This document shows, in pieces, positions 1 through 7,941 of a stretch of 64,000 nucleotides of DNA; within the stretch, counting starts at the first letter, position 1; the number at the start of each line of letters is the position of its first letter. The stretch is from Pseudarthrobacter sp. (GTDB taxonomy: Bacteria; Actinomycetota; Actinomycetes; Actinomycetales; Micrococcaceae). A program made the translations under genes and the position numbers. The notes under the pieces were generated by a model. That model was not told the origin of the DNA and searched no databases. It saw nothing but the letters and a program-made list of their open reading frames with translations. Location: the NCBI GenBank assembly GCA_031178005.1, contig JAPSJV010000016.1, positions 1-64,000 on the forward strand. The letters run 5' to 3'.

Positions 1-32
1 CGGACGACGGCGGGAGGTTCCGCCGTCGTCCG
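1..32. terminator. Palindromic GACGGCGG-type hairpin
   Basis: A perfect inverted repeat with arms CGGACGACGGCGGGA / TCCGCCGTCGTCCG around a short loop begins at the first base. It lies just beyond the 3' end of the HAD phosphatase remnant (minus strand), so it probably ended that transcript, and it may also serve a gene to the left. No clear T-run follows. The same 32 bp recur at 27756-27787. Confidence 0.6.
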
Positions 33-59
33 CTTCTGAAACTCCGGAGGGCCGACCAC

Positions 60-556
60 TCAGGACCGCGCGTCTACCTGGTTCTTGATCATGCCGTCGG
101 GCCGGGTTACCGGACCCGGGCTGCCGCCGGAGTTCTCATATGCGGCCGTCGAGCAGGGATACGGCTCGCTCTTCGCCTTCTTGGGTTCGATGAACATGGG
201 AACCACCAGCCAGCTGTCCTCGGCATCATCCAAGGCGTGGCACATCAGCTCCGCCTTGTTGCGGTTGATCACCAGCCGGGCGGCCGTGGCGCCCGCGACG
301 AACGTGACGTCGGTGGTGGAATCCCCGGCAGCCAGGAACTGCCGCCGGTCCTCCGGGAGCTGATCGAACGCTGCAGCTCCCTGTATTCCGAAAATCACCT
401 GGTTCGCCCAGCAGCGCTTGCCGTCGATGTAGGTGATCATCGAGTCCTCACCGTCCGGCACCCCGCCGCAGCCTTGGAGGTGTGGAGTCTGGAGGCCGTC
501 CTTGTAGACGTTGCGGATGCCGTCTACCTGGTCCTCGGCGAAGCCGGCCTCCAGGC
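60..556 (-). pseudogene. 5'-truncated HAD-family phosphatase remnant
   Basis: About 165 codons read open on the minus strand and end in TGA at 60-62. The readable protein contains GIRNVYKDG, a GKRCW segment, the HAD motif IV region AAGDSTTD, and NRNKAELMCHA / PMFIEPK. This is the C-terminal half of the secreted haloacid-dehalogenase-like acid phosphatases of actinobacteria. The N-terminal half, with the DxD nucleophile motif and signal peptide, is missing. Recognisable homology stops near 554, where a 20-bp direct repeat (551-570 and 592-611) and a REP-like element begin and the pectinesterase stop codon lies only 60 bp away. A GTG at 459-461 could start a 133-residue piece, but it would lack the catalytic site. 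I judge it a non-functional remnant. Confidence 0.7.
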
Positions 557-611
557 AGGATCGATCACCGGGGTCTCGACAGGCTCGATCACCAGGCAGG
601 ATCGATCACCG
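551..611. repeat. 20-bp direct repeats around a REP-like element
   Basis: CCAGGCAGGATCGATCACCG occurs at 551-570 and again, base for base, at 592-611. The 21 bases between hold GGTCTCGACAGGCTC, matching the second repeat at 7946-7970 read on the opposite strand (GGTTTCGACAGGCTC). The repeats mark the breakpoint of the truncated HAD gene. Whether they arose by duplication during the rearrangement or belong to the repeat family itself cannot be told from one copy. Confidence 0.6.
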
Positions 612-614
612 CTC

Positions 615-2498
615 CTACACGGCTGCCGTAGCCGTCGGCACCACGCTGCAGTCCGCCGTCGTTCCCGCGAGTTGCGGCGCCCAGCCGTCGGTACCCTGCA
701 GGTAGTTCCGCGCCGTGAAGTTGCCGGCCTCGGCGGCGGGCAGCTGCGGACGGTCCGCAGTGATTTCCGCGCCCGGACCCCGGTTGTTGAACTCGTGGAA
801 GCGGGCTTCGCGCCAGGAAAAGCCGCTCATGTCCGTCCAGGGCGTCCCGGAAATGTGGGCACCCAGCCAGGAGTCCCGGTACAGGACCTGTGCCACAGCG
901 CGCGGGTCGCCGCCGGAGTGCCACGGCCGGCCCAGATGGACCGACTTTTCCGCAGCGTCGGAGACCAGCCGGCACTGGTCGAAGAGGTAGCCGTGGGGGA
1001 TGGAGAGATCCAGGCTGCCTGCCGTGACGTAGCCGTTGTTCGTCGTCGATCCGCGGTCCAGGGACCTGACTTCACAGCCACTGAACACGGCGGTGCCGCG
1101 GCCGAAGATGAAGTCCACATCGCCTTCCACATAGCAACCGTCGAAGAAGAAGCGTGCCTGGATTCCGGATCCCGGCGAGTTGACCAGCAGCGTGTCCTGG
1201 TTGCCCAGCATCCTGACGTTGACCAGCACCGACCGGTCCGCGGTGATATGCAGCGCCACGGCCTGGCGGTCCTTGATGTGCATATTGGCGGCCTCGTCAA
1301 AGTCGTTGCTGAACGTCAGGTTTCTGGCCACAAAATCCGGCCCGTCAATCCGGACTGATGCGCTGCCGGACGTGCCGAAGTTGCCCGTACCGTCCGGCTT
1401 AGGCGTACCGGAAGCATTGTTGTAGACAACCACCACGTCCTCCGGCCTGCTGCCCTGGCCAACAAAGGAGATCCGCGGCTTGTTGCTCGGTACCCGTACC
1501 GCTTCCCGGTAGGTGCCAGGCTGGATCCTGATGATGGTCCGCCTGCTGTTGTTGGACGGCACCGAGTCGATCGCGGACTGTACAGTCGCGAACGTACGGC
1601 CGGGGCCGACGTCGAGCGTTACCGGTACGTCGATGGGCCGCTCGGCGGGCCAGTACATGTCCAGCAGGGGCTCCGCGCCGCCGTCGATATTCAGGAAGTA
1701 CCCCGGCGGAACGATCTGCTTGGCCTTCATCTCCCGGGCCACCAGCCGGGCCACAGCCACGGCGCCTGCGGCCTGGAAATGCGTGTTGTCCTCGGAGCCT
1801 TGCGGGTACTGCGGATGCTCGCCTGGAGCCAGGAACAGGAACTGCTGCTTGGTACCCTCCGGCCCCAGCTCCTGCCACAGCGCCTTGGACGACGCCGTCA
1901 GGTCCACCAGCGGAGTGCCCGTCGCGGCGGCCAGTTCCCGCATTGCCTGCGGGTACGCCCCGTGGGAATCGCGGGCGTTCCCGAAGGCATCAAAGCGGCG
2001 GCGTTCCACCGGTGTGACCAGCACGGGCTTGCCGCCGCGCGCCCTGGCGCCGTCCACATACCGGCCCAAATACTCCTTGAACGTGGTGTCCGGGAGCGTT
2101 CCTCTCGCTGGGTCGGTGACCTTCTCGTCGTTGTGGCCAAAAGCAATCAGCAGGTAGTCGCCGGGCTGCATCAGGGCCAGCACCCGGTCCAGCAGGCCGG
2201 CGTCGGCAAAGCTCTTGGAGGAGGCGCCGGACCAGGCGTAGTCAAAGACCGTGGCCTGCGGTCCCAGCAGCAGAGACAACGCCTGTCCCCAGCCGGCGCG
2301 CGGCCGTTCGGACTGCTGATAGGCCGACGACGTCGAGTCACCAACCACAAATACCACCGGTTTGGTGCGTGGTTGGGTGGGATCGTTGGCCGTTTGGGTG
2401 AAGGCATGCGCGATGCCCGTTCCGGACAGGGCCACGGTTCCGGCGGTGAGCACCAGGGAGGTCAGGACGTTGCGCCTGCTGGGCAGGAAGGCTGCCAT
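615..2498 (-). CDS. Secreted SGNH esterase-pectinesterase fusion
   Basis: This is a 627-residue two-domain pectin de-esterifying enzyme. Residues 7-33 form a Tat-like signal (SRRNVL, hydrophobic stretch, AHA). Residues about 45-255 are an SGNH/GDSL hydrolase of the rhamnogalacturonan acetylesterase type, with GDS at 53-55, GHND at 120-123 and a D-x-x-H (DNTHF) at 236-240. Residues about 295-610 are a carbohydrate esterase family 8 pectin methylesterase, with GNQDTL at 431-436, GDVDFIFG at 458-465 (the two catalytic aspartates) and LGRPW at 521-525. It would strip acetyl and methyl esters from pectin outside the cell. Its ATG overlaps the stop of the upstream pectate lyase by one base, so the two are translationally coupled. 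Both sets of catalytic motifs are present. Confidence 0.9.
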   Translation of the reverse strand: MAAFLPSRRNVLTSLVLTAGTVALSGTGIAHAFTQTANDPTQPRTKPVVFVVGDSTSSAYQQSERPRAGWGQALSLLLGPQATVFDYAWSGASSKSFADAGLLDRVLALMQPGDYLLIAFGHNDEKVTDPARGTLPDTTFKEYLGRYVDGARARGGKPVLVTPVERRRFDAFGNARDSHGAYPQAMRELAAATGTPLVDLTASSKALWQELGPEGTKQQFLFLAPGEHPQYPQGSEDNTHFQAAGAVAVARLVAREMKAKQIVPPGYFLNIDGGAEPLLDMYWPAERPIDVPVTLDVGPGRTFATVQSAIDSVPSNNSRRTIIRIQPGTYREAVRVPSNKPRISFVGQGSRPEDVVVVYNNASGTPKPDGTGNFGTSGSASVRIDGPDFVARNLTFSNDFDEAANMHIKDRQAVALHITADRSVLVNVRMLGNQDTLLVNSPGSGIQARFFFDGCYVEGDVDFIFGRGTAVFSGCEVRSLDRGSTTNNGYVTAGSLDLSIPHGYLFDQCRLVSDAAEKSVHLGRPWHSGGDPRAVAQVLYRDSWLGAHISGTPWTDMSGFSWREARFHEFNNRGPGAEITADRPQLPAAEAGNFTARNYLQGTDGWAPQLAGTTADCSVVPTATAAV

Positions 2499-3868
2499 CA
2501 GTTGGTCCCTCCCGCCGTGAAGATGGGGCCGGTGGAGTTCTGGAGCAGTCCAGGAATGGCCTGGGCGGGATGGACCTGGGCGCGCAGGGTGGGCGTCCAG
2601 GAGGTGTCCTCGGCCAGCTGGTTTTCAGGCGCCGCGGCGGCGTTGTAGGCAGCGCGCAGATCGGTGATTTTGCCGTTGACGGCGTTCGCCACGGTGGTGA
2701 TGGCGGTTCCCTTGTAGCGGCCGATGATGGTGGCCGGGTCGATGGTTGCCGGCAGGGTGAAGGCATTCGCCTCGGCGTAGAGGTGGGAATCGAAGCCGGC
2801 GCCCAGGGTGTAGCCGTAGGGAATGGTGCTGTTCTCCGTCACCTTGAAGTGGTTGTTGTAAACGTCCACCTGTCCGAAGCGGACGCGCGGGGTACGCTGC
2901 CCCACGTTCTCGAATTCGTTGTGGTGGATGGTGACGCGCAGCTTGCCCGGATCGCCGCGGTTGGTGTTGTCAGTGGAACCGATGAGCAGCAGCTTGTCAT
3001 GGTCGGCGAAGCGGTTGAAGGACATGGTGACCAGATCCGAGCCGTTGGTGACATCCACGGCGCCGTCGTGAACCTGGTAGTGGCGGCCGAAGTAGAGTGG
3101 CTGGTTGCTGTCCAGATTGGGTGCGTCAGTGAATTCGGAGTGGTCGATCCAGACGTTTGTGGCCCCGTTGATGACCTGGAGCATGTCGTATTCGCTGTTC
3201 CAGTTGCCCTCTGACCCGTCGGTCGGATCCCAGGACGGGAAGCAGTCGTGGGCGTCACGGACAGTGAGATTGCGGAAGATCACGTTGCTGGCGCCGTTGA
3301 TGCGGAGCGCCGCGCCCGTGATGGTGCTGTCCGGGGCGGCTCCGACGATCGTGGTGTTGCTGGGAATGTCCAAACGGATGTTGCGGGCCTGCTTGGTGGC
3401 CGCTGTACGCCTGGCATCTTCCTGTGCGCCGGCTGGCTTCTGGTCCAGGCCATAGGTGGCCGGGTCATAGTCCGCGAGGTACTGCTGGAGGCTGTATCCC
3501 GTGCCGTCGGCGTAGTTGTCGCAGGTCAGCGGCGACCCGTCCGTGGCTGTGTTTGCGTCAATGGTGCCGTGGACGCGGACAATCTTGGGCTGGGTTCCGG
3601 CAGCGGCGAACGCAGCCATCAATTCAGCTTTGGTGGTGACGTCATAGACGTGGGCCTCCGCTGCGGCGGCACCACCGGTGGTGCCGTTCCCTGCAGAGGC
3701 CCAGCCGTTTCCGTTCGGGAGGACCTGGCGCTCCAGGGGTGTTTGGGCAGTCTGGGCCGCCGCATCGGCCAGTGGCGCGGGGGACGCTCCTGCCGGCGTC
3801 GAAATAATCAGCGCCCCGGCCACCGCCATGGCAGCCGACATGGACAAGTAAGTACTGCGTTTTCGCAT
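2498..3868 (-). CDS. Secreted pectate lyase, polysaccharide lyase family 1
   Basis: A 456-residue exported enzyme that cleaves de-esterified polygalacturonate by beta-elimination. It has a Sec-type signal (about residues 1-28, ending PAGASP) and a right-handed beta-helix domain. The family 1 signatures are visible: VWIDHSEF at 239-246, with the calcium-site region around it, and RTPRVR at 325-330 holding the catalytic arginine. It is the first gene of a two-gene operon with the SGNH-pectinesterase, so the esterases prepare the substrate for the lyase. A LacI-type palindrome sits 92 bp upstream at 3960-3975. Products would feed unsaturated uronides into the 2-keto-3-deoxygluconate route, whose kinase and aldolase lie near 15 and 19 kb. 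Confidence 0.9.
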   Translation of the reverse strand: MRKRSTYLSMSAAMAVAGALIISTPAGASPAPLADAAAQTAQTPLERQVLPNGNGWASAGNGTTGGAAAAEAHVYDVTTKAELMAAFAAAGTQPKIVRVHGTIDANTATDGSPLTCDNYADGTGYSLQQYLADYDPATYGLDQKPAGAQEDARRTAATKQARNIRLDIPSNTTIVGAAPDSTITGAALRINGASNVIFRNLTVRDAHDCFPSWDPTDGSEGNWNSEYDMLQVINGATNVWIDHSEFTDAPNLDSNQPLYFGRHYQVHDGAVDVTNGSDLVTMSFNRFADHDKLLLIGSTDNTNRGDPGKLRVTIHHNEFENVGQRTPRVRFGQVDVYNNHFKVTENSTIPYGYTLGAGFDSHLYAEANAFTLPATIDPATIIGRYKGTAITTVANAVNGKITDLRAAYNAAAAPENQLAEDTSWTPTLRAQVHPAQAIPGLLQNSTGPIFTAGGTN

Positions 3869-3959
3869 GTTCTCTCTTCCGTCATTGGAATGAACCGCGC
3901 CCCGGTCCGGCAGCTGCTGTGATGCCAGTCACTGCGAAGGCGCTGAAAGGGACACTACT

Positions 3960-3975
3960 CAGAAAACGGTTTCTG
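3960..3975. promoter_or_regulatory. Candidate LacI-family operator
   Basis: CAGAAA-ACGG-TTTCTG has perfect 6-bp arms around a CG-centred core, the form used by LacI-family sugar regulators. It lies in the 266-bp gap between the leftward pectate lyase operon (start 3868) and the rightward phosphodiesterase gene (start 4135). No regulator gene is adjacent. The rest of the gap shows no further clear element. Confidence 0.4.
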
Positions 3976-4134
3976 GGCAAGGGCTTTCCGCCAAGGGAAC
4001 ATCTGCCGTTCACGGCAGCGAAACCGCACCGACCCCACCCGTTCGCCCGCCACCGGCAGACTTTTCACGCCCCCTTTTGCCCGGCAATCCCCAAAATGCC
4101 GGGCGGAGAATCCCCGAGGTACCAGGAGTACTCC

Positions 4135-4995
4135 GTGTTCGTGAAAAGCACTTTTGCAACCGTCGCCGTGTTGGCCTCCCTGGCAGGGACGGCCGTGTTG
4201 CCCGCCCAGGCCGAGGCACCAAAGCCGGCTCCCGCCGCCGTAGGCCAGCCCTTGGCCCAGGCCCACGCGCACAATGACTATGAGCATGACCGCCCGTTGT
4301 TCGATGCCCTGGAGCACGGGTTCACCAGCGTGGAAGCCGACGTGTGGCTGGTGGACGGCGAGCTCCTGGTGGCCCATGACCTGGAGGATGTCCAGCCCGG
4401 CGTGACGCTGGAAAGCCTTTATCTGGATCCGCTCCAGGACCTGGTCCGCAGCCAGCCCGGGCACAGCGTCTACCCGAAGTGGGACGGAAGCCTGCAGCTC
4501 CTGATTGACATCAAGAGCGAGGCGGAGGCCACCTATGCAGCCATAGAGCAGGAGCTGGCGGAACACCGCGACGTCATGAGCCGCTACAGCCATGGCGCCA
4601 CCAAAACCGGTCCGGTAACCGCAGTCATCAGCGGGAACCGTCCGCTCGCCACCATGCAGGCCCAGGACAAAAGGTTCAGCTTTTACGACGGCCGCTCCTC
4701 AGACCTCACCTCCGGCAAGTCCGCAGGGCTGATGCCGCTGGTCAGCGACAACTGGACCAGGCTTTTCAGCTGGCAGGGCGCAGGGCCCATGCCTGAAGCC
4801 GAGCGCGCCAAGCTGCACGCCTACGTGGCTGAAGCCCAGGCAAACGGTTACCGTGTCCGCTTCTGGGCTACTCCGGACACGGCCGGGTCCGCACGCGAAG
4901 CTGTCTGGAATGAACTCTTCGACGCCGGTGTGGACCACATCAACACGGACGATCTCGCAGCTCTCCAGCAGTTCCTCGCCGCACGCACGGCCTGA
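4135..4995 (+). CDS. Secreted GDPD/PI-PLC-like phosphodiesterase
   Basis: A 286-residue exported protein of the PLC-like phosphodiesterase superfamily. After a signal peptide (about residues 1-24, ending PAQAEA) it has HAHNDYEHDRPLFDAL, EADVWLVDGELLVAHD and LLIDIKSE, matching the His/Glu-Asp/His metal-site pattern of glycerophosphodiester phosphodiesterases and the AIM6 subgroup. C-terminal RFWATPD and DHINTDD complete the TIM-barrel pattern. I take GTG 4135 because AGGAG lies six bases upstream and the signal peptide starts there; the frame is open 72 codons further back without a ribosome site. The likely role is hydrolysis of extracellular glycerophosphodiesters or inositol phosphodiesters. 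It is 30 bp ahead of a secreted metallophosphoesterase. Confidence 0.75.
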   Translation: MFVKSTFATVAVLASLAGTAVLPAQAEAPKPAPAAVGQPLAQAHAHNDYEHDRPLFDALEHGFTSVEADVWLVDGELLVAHDLEDVQPGVTLESLYLDPLQDLVRSQPGHSVYPKWDGSLQLLIDIKSEAEATYAAIEQELAEHRDVMSRYSHGATKTGPVTAVISGNRPLATMQAQDKRFSFYDGRSSDLTSGKSAGLMPLVSDNWTRLFSWQGAGPMPEAERAKLHAYVAEAQANGYRVRFWATPDTAGSAREAVWNELFDAGVDHINTDDLAALQQFLAARTA

Positions 4996-5025
4996 CCCCC
5001 ACTCTGCAGAAACAGGAGTATCACC

Positions 5026-6066
5026 ATGCCTTCAAAGATCATCAAAACCACGACGGCGGCAGCTGTCCTGGCGCTAGGCCTCCTGGCCTCCCAGCCCGCG
5101 TTCGCCGTCGAAAGCTCCCCGGACAGCGCGGCCTTCACTTTCGGTGTCATCGGCGACATCCCGTACGGCGAGGCGGAGATCGCAAAGTTCCCTTCACGGA
5201 TCCAGGACATCAACGCCGATGCGGATCTGAAGTTCGTCGCCCACGTAGGTGATATCAAGAACGGCTCGTCAGTCTGTTCCGACGAGTATTTCGCGAACAT
5301 CCGTACCCAGTTCGACACCTTCGAGCACCCACTGGTCTTCACCCCGGGCGACAACGAATGGGTGGACTGCCACCGCAGCAACAATGGTGCCTACAACCCG
5401 CTGGAACGGCTGGACAAGATCCGGGAGGTCTTCTTTGACCAGCCCGGCAAGACGCTGGGCGCCACCATGCCGGTCAAGTCCCAGGAAAGCCTGGGGCTGC
5501 CGGAAAACGTCCGTTTCACGCAGAACCGGCTGGCCTTCTCCGTACTGAACATCCAAGGCAGCAACAACTCGCTGCAGCCATGGAGCGGTTTGGGCCACAC
5601 CTCAGCGACGCCTGAGCAACTGGCTGAAGTTGACCACCGGACAGGTGCTGCGCTGGACCAGATCCAGGAGACATTCGCGGACGCGGAGCGACGCAATGCC
5701 CGCGCCGTGGTGCTGATGACCCAGGCTGACATGTTCGATCCGTCCCAGCTTTCGGCCGCCACCGCTGATCCGGCAAAGGTTTCAGGGTTCCGGGAGATTG
5801 TGCAGGCCATCATCGAAGAAACCAACAGCTTCGACCGTCCCGTCTACCTCATCAACGGCGACAGCCATGTCTTTGCCGAGGACCAGCCATTGGCCGCAGG
5901 CTCACCATGGCTGGAGGTCTACGGGCTCTCCGCCGCGGACGACCTGCAGCGGGTAACCGTGGACGGATCCGCCAACGCCACCAACTACGTGCGGTTCTCG
6001 GTTGCCGGCAACAGCTCCGACGTCGGACCCGTCCTCAGTTGGGAGAAGGTCCCCTTCGCGCCGTAA
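5026..6066 (+). CDS. Secreted metallophosphoesterase
   Basis: A 346-residue exported calcineurin-like phosphoesterase. Signal peptide residues 1-28 (ASQPAFA) are followed by the dimetal motifs GDIPYG (43-48), GDIKNG (75-80) and GDNEWVDCH (108-116), with a C-terminal NGDSHVF supplying a further His. The start ATG follows CAGGAGTATCACC, a good ribosome site. It lies 30 bp after the GDPD-like gene, so the pair probably works in sequence, the first releasing phosphomonoesters that this enzyme could dephosphorylate. The true substrate is unknown. Confidence 0.75.
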   Translation: MPSKIIKTTTAAAVLALGLLASQPAFAVESSPDSAAFTFGVIGDIPYGEAEIAKFPSRIQDINADADLKFVAHVGDIKNGSSVCSDEYFANIRTQFDTFEHPLVFTPGDNEWVDCHRSNNGAYNPLERLDKIREVFFDQPGKTLGATMPVKSQESLGLPENVRFTQNRLAFSVLNIQGSNNSLQPWSGLGHTSATPEQLAEVDHRTGAALDQIQETFADAERRNARAVVLMTQADMFDPSQLSAATADPAKVSGFREIVQAIIEETNSFDRPVYLINGDSHVFAEDQPLAAGSPWLEVYGLSAADDLQRVTVDGSANATNYVRFSVAGNSSDVGPVLSWEKVPFAP

Positions 6067-6228
6067 GACTTCCGCGAGGTGGCGGATTAGCAGTAGAGTC
6101 CCGAAGATAGCCAGCGAACCGGACGTTCACCTTCACCTGAAAGCGAGTCCCCCTATGAACCGGCCAGGAACCTGCGGCGTTTACTGCGTCACGGCACAAC
6201 GTCACGCCACGCTTTGGAGTGCGGCGGC

Positions 6229-7803
6229 ATGAGCGGCGCGTCATTGGGCAAGGCCTCCGCGCCGGTGAAACGGGAGACGTTTTCTTCGCGCCGGCTCTTC
6301 ATCCTGTCCGCCATCGGGTCCGCCGTCGGCCTCGGCAACATCTGGCGCTTCCCGTACATCGCCTATGACAACGGCGGCGGGGCGTTCCTGATCCCTTACC
6401 TGGTGGCGCTGCTGACGGCCGGCATTCCGCTGCTGTTCCTGGACTACGCCGTCGGCCATAAGTTCCGCGGCTCCGCGCCCCTGGCCTACCGCAGGCTTCA
6501 CCGGGCCGCGGAGCCGCTGGGCTGGTGGCAGGTGCTGGTCTGCTTCGTCATCGCCGCCTACTACGCGGTGATTATTGCGTGGTCCCTGATGTACACCATT
6601 TTTTCCTTCACAGAGGCATGGGGTGACGACGCCGAGGGCTACTTCTTCGGGGAGTTCCTCCAGGTTGCCGAAGCTCCGGGCCTGGGATTCAGCTACGTCC
6701 CGTCTGTCTTCTTCCCGCTCCTGCTGATCTGGGTGGCGGTCATCATCATCATGGTGGCCGGTATCCGCAAGGGCATCTCCCGCGCCAACGCCGTCCTGCT
6801 GCCGCTTCTGGTGGTCATGTTCCTGCTGCTCGTGGTCCAGTCGCTCTTCCTGCCGGGCGCTGCAGAAGGACTGAACGCCTTCTTCACCCCGGACTGGTCA
6901 GCCCTCGGTGACCCGGGGGTCTGGGCCGCGGCCTACGGGCATATCTTCTTCTCCCTCTCGGTGGGCTACGGCATCATGGTGACCTACTCCTCCTACCTGA
7001 AGCGCCGGACGGACCTGACCGGTTCCGGCATGGTGGTGGCCTTTTCCAACTCCGGTTTCGAGATCCTCGCGGGCATCGGTGTTTTCGCCGCTCTTGGTTT
7101 TATGGCCCAGGCTGCGGGCACCGGGGTGAACGATGTGGTGACGCAGGGAATCGGGCTGGCGTTCGTCGCGTTCCCCACCATCGTTTCGCAGGCTCCGTTC
7201 GGGGCGCTTATGGGTGTCCTGTTCTTCGGATCCTTGGTGTTCGCGGGCGTGACCTCGCTGATCTCCGTGCTGGAAGTCATCGTTTCGGCTGTGCAGGACA
7301 AGCTCGGGTGGGGCCGGATCCAGACTTCCGTTGTAGTCAGCGGTTTGGTGGCGGCTGTGTCCCTGGCACTCTTCCCGACGGCGACTGGCCTGTACCTGCT
7401 GGACACCTCCGATGCGTTCGTCAACAGCTTCGGGATCACGCTTGGGGCGCTGGTGACCATCGTGATCCTCGCGTGGTTCCTGCGCAAGCTTCCGCTGCTG
7501 TCCGCCCATCTGAACCGGGTTTCCACGGTTAAGATGCGCCGGGGCTGGATGATCCTTGTGGCCGGCGTTGTGCCGCTGGCCCTGATCTACATGGTGGCCA
7601 ACGAGTTCATCAGCAAGATCTCCACCACTTATGAGGACTATCCCGCCTGGTTTGTGGGCGTGTTTGGCTGGGGCATGGCCGGCGGACTTGTGGTCCTTGC
7701 CGTGGTGTTGACCCTCATCCCTTGGAGCCGGAAGTCCAAGGCCCATAACGACCCGGAATACGATTCCGTGGTGGCAGCAGAAGCAAAGGAGACGGCACCG
7801 TGA
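6229..7803 (+). CDS. metP: Methionine/alanine importer, NSS family large subunit
   Basis: A roughly 524-residue sodium:neurotransmitter symporter family protein with 11-12 hydrophobic segments. The TM1 sodium/substrate signature GSAVGLGNIWRFPYIAYDN is near the N-terminus. It is directly followed, with a GTGA overlap, by a 45-residue single-helix protein matching MetS, which is the known partner of MetP in Corynebacterium glutamicum for sodium-dependent methionine and alanine uptake. I choose ATG 6229 with GGAG nine bases upstream; a TTG at 6214 in the same frame is an alternative. No SAM-riboswitch-like leader is recognisable in the 160 bp upstream. Confidence 0.85.
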   Translation: MSGASLGKASAPVKRETFSSRRLFILSAIGSAVGLGNIWRFPYIAYDNGGGAFLIPYLVALLTAGIPLLFLDYAVGHKFRGSAPLAYRRLHRAAEPLGWWQVLVCFVIAAYYAVIIAWSLMYTIFSFTEAWGDDAEGYFFGEFLQVAEAPGLGFSYVPSVFFPLLLIWVAVIIIMVAGIRKGISRANAVLLPLLVVMFLLLVVQSLFLPGAAEGLNAFFTPDWSALGDPGVWAAAYGHIFFSLSVGYGIMVTYSSYLKRRTDLTGSGMVVAFSNSGFEILAGIGVFAALGFMAQAAGTGVNDVVTQGIGLAFVAFPTIVSQAPFGALMGVLFFGSLVFAGVTSLISVLEVIVSAVQDKLGWGRIQTSVVVSGLVAAVSLALFPTATGLYLLDTSDAFVNSFGITLGALVTIVILAWFLRKLPLLSAHLNRVSTVKMRRGWMILVAGVVPLALIYMVANEFISKISTTYEDYPAWFVGVFGWGMAGGLVVLAVVLTLIPWSRKSKAHNDPEYDSVVAAEAKETAP

Positions 7804-7937
7804 CACCCATTGCGATCATCATGATGATCATCGCCATACTGACTGTGTGGGGCGGCCTGGCGCTGGCGCTGCTCAACCTCAAGCGCCACCCTGAGGACGA
7901 AGGAGCGCTGCCGGAGGAGCAGGCCCCGGAACTCTAA
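7800..7937 (+). CDS. metS: MetS-type small subunit of NSS transporter
   Basis: A 45-residue membrane microprotein starting at GTG 7800, which overlaps the metP stop (GTGA). The sequence begins MTPIAIIMMIIAILTVWGG, continues as one hydrophobic helix, then LKRHPEDEGALPEEQ, a short acidic cytoplasmic tail. This is the MetS architecture: one transmembrane helix needed for the function of MetP. Stop TAA at 7935-7937. Confidence 0.85.
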   Translation: MTPIAIIMMIIAILTVWGGLALALLNLKRHPEDEGALPEEQAPEL

Positions 7938-7941
7938 CCAC

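Noticed and set aside
551..611. Repeats as a CRISPR or att site
   Set aside because: There are only two repeats, with a REP-like sequence between, and no integrase, Cas gene or tRNA nearby.
237..1358. 373-residue plus-strand open frame
   Set aside because: It lies opposite the pectinesterase domain and pseudogene, has no known motif and an Arg/His/Val-rich composition typical of antisense frames in GC-rich DNA.
6067..6228. Possible SAM riboswitch ahead of metP
   Set aside because: No conserved SAM-I/II/IV core or suitable stems could be recognised.
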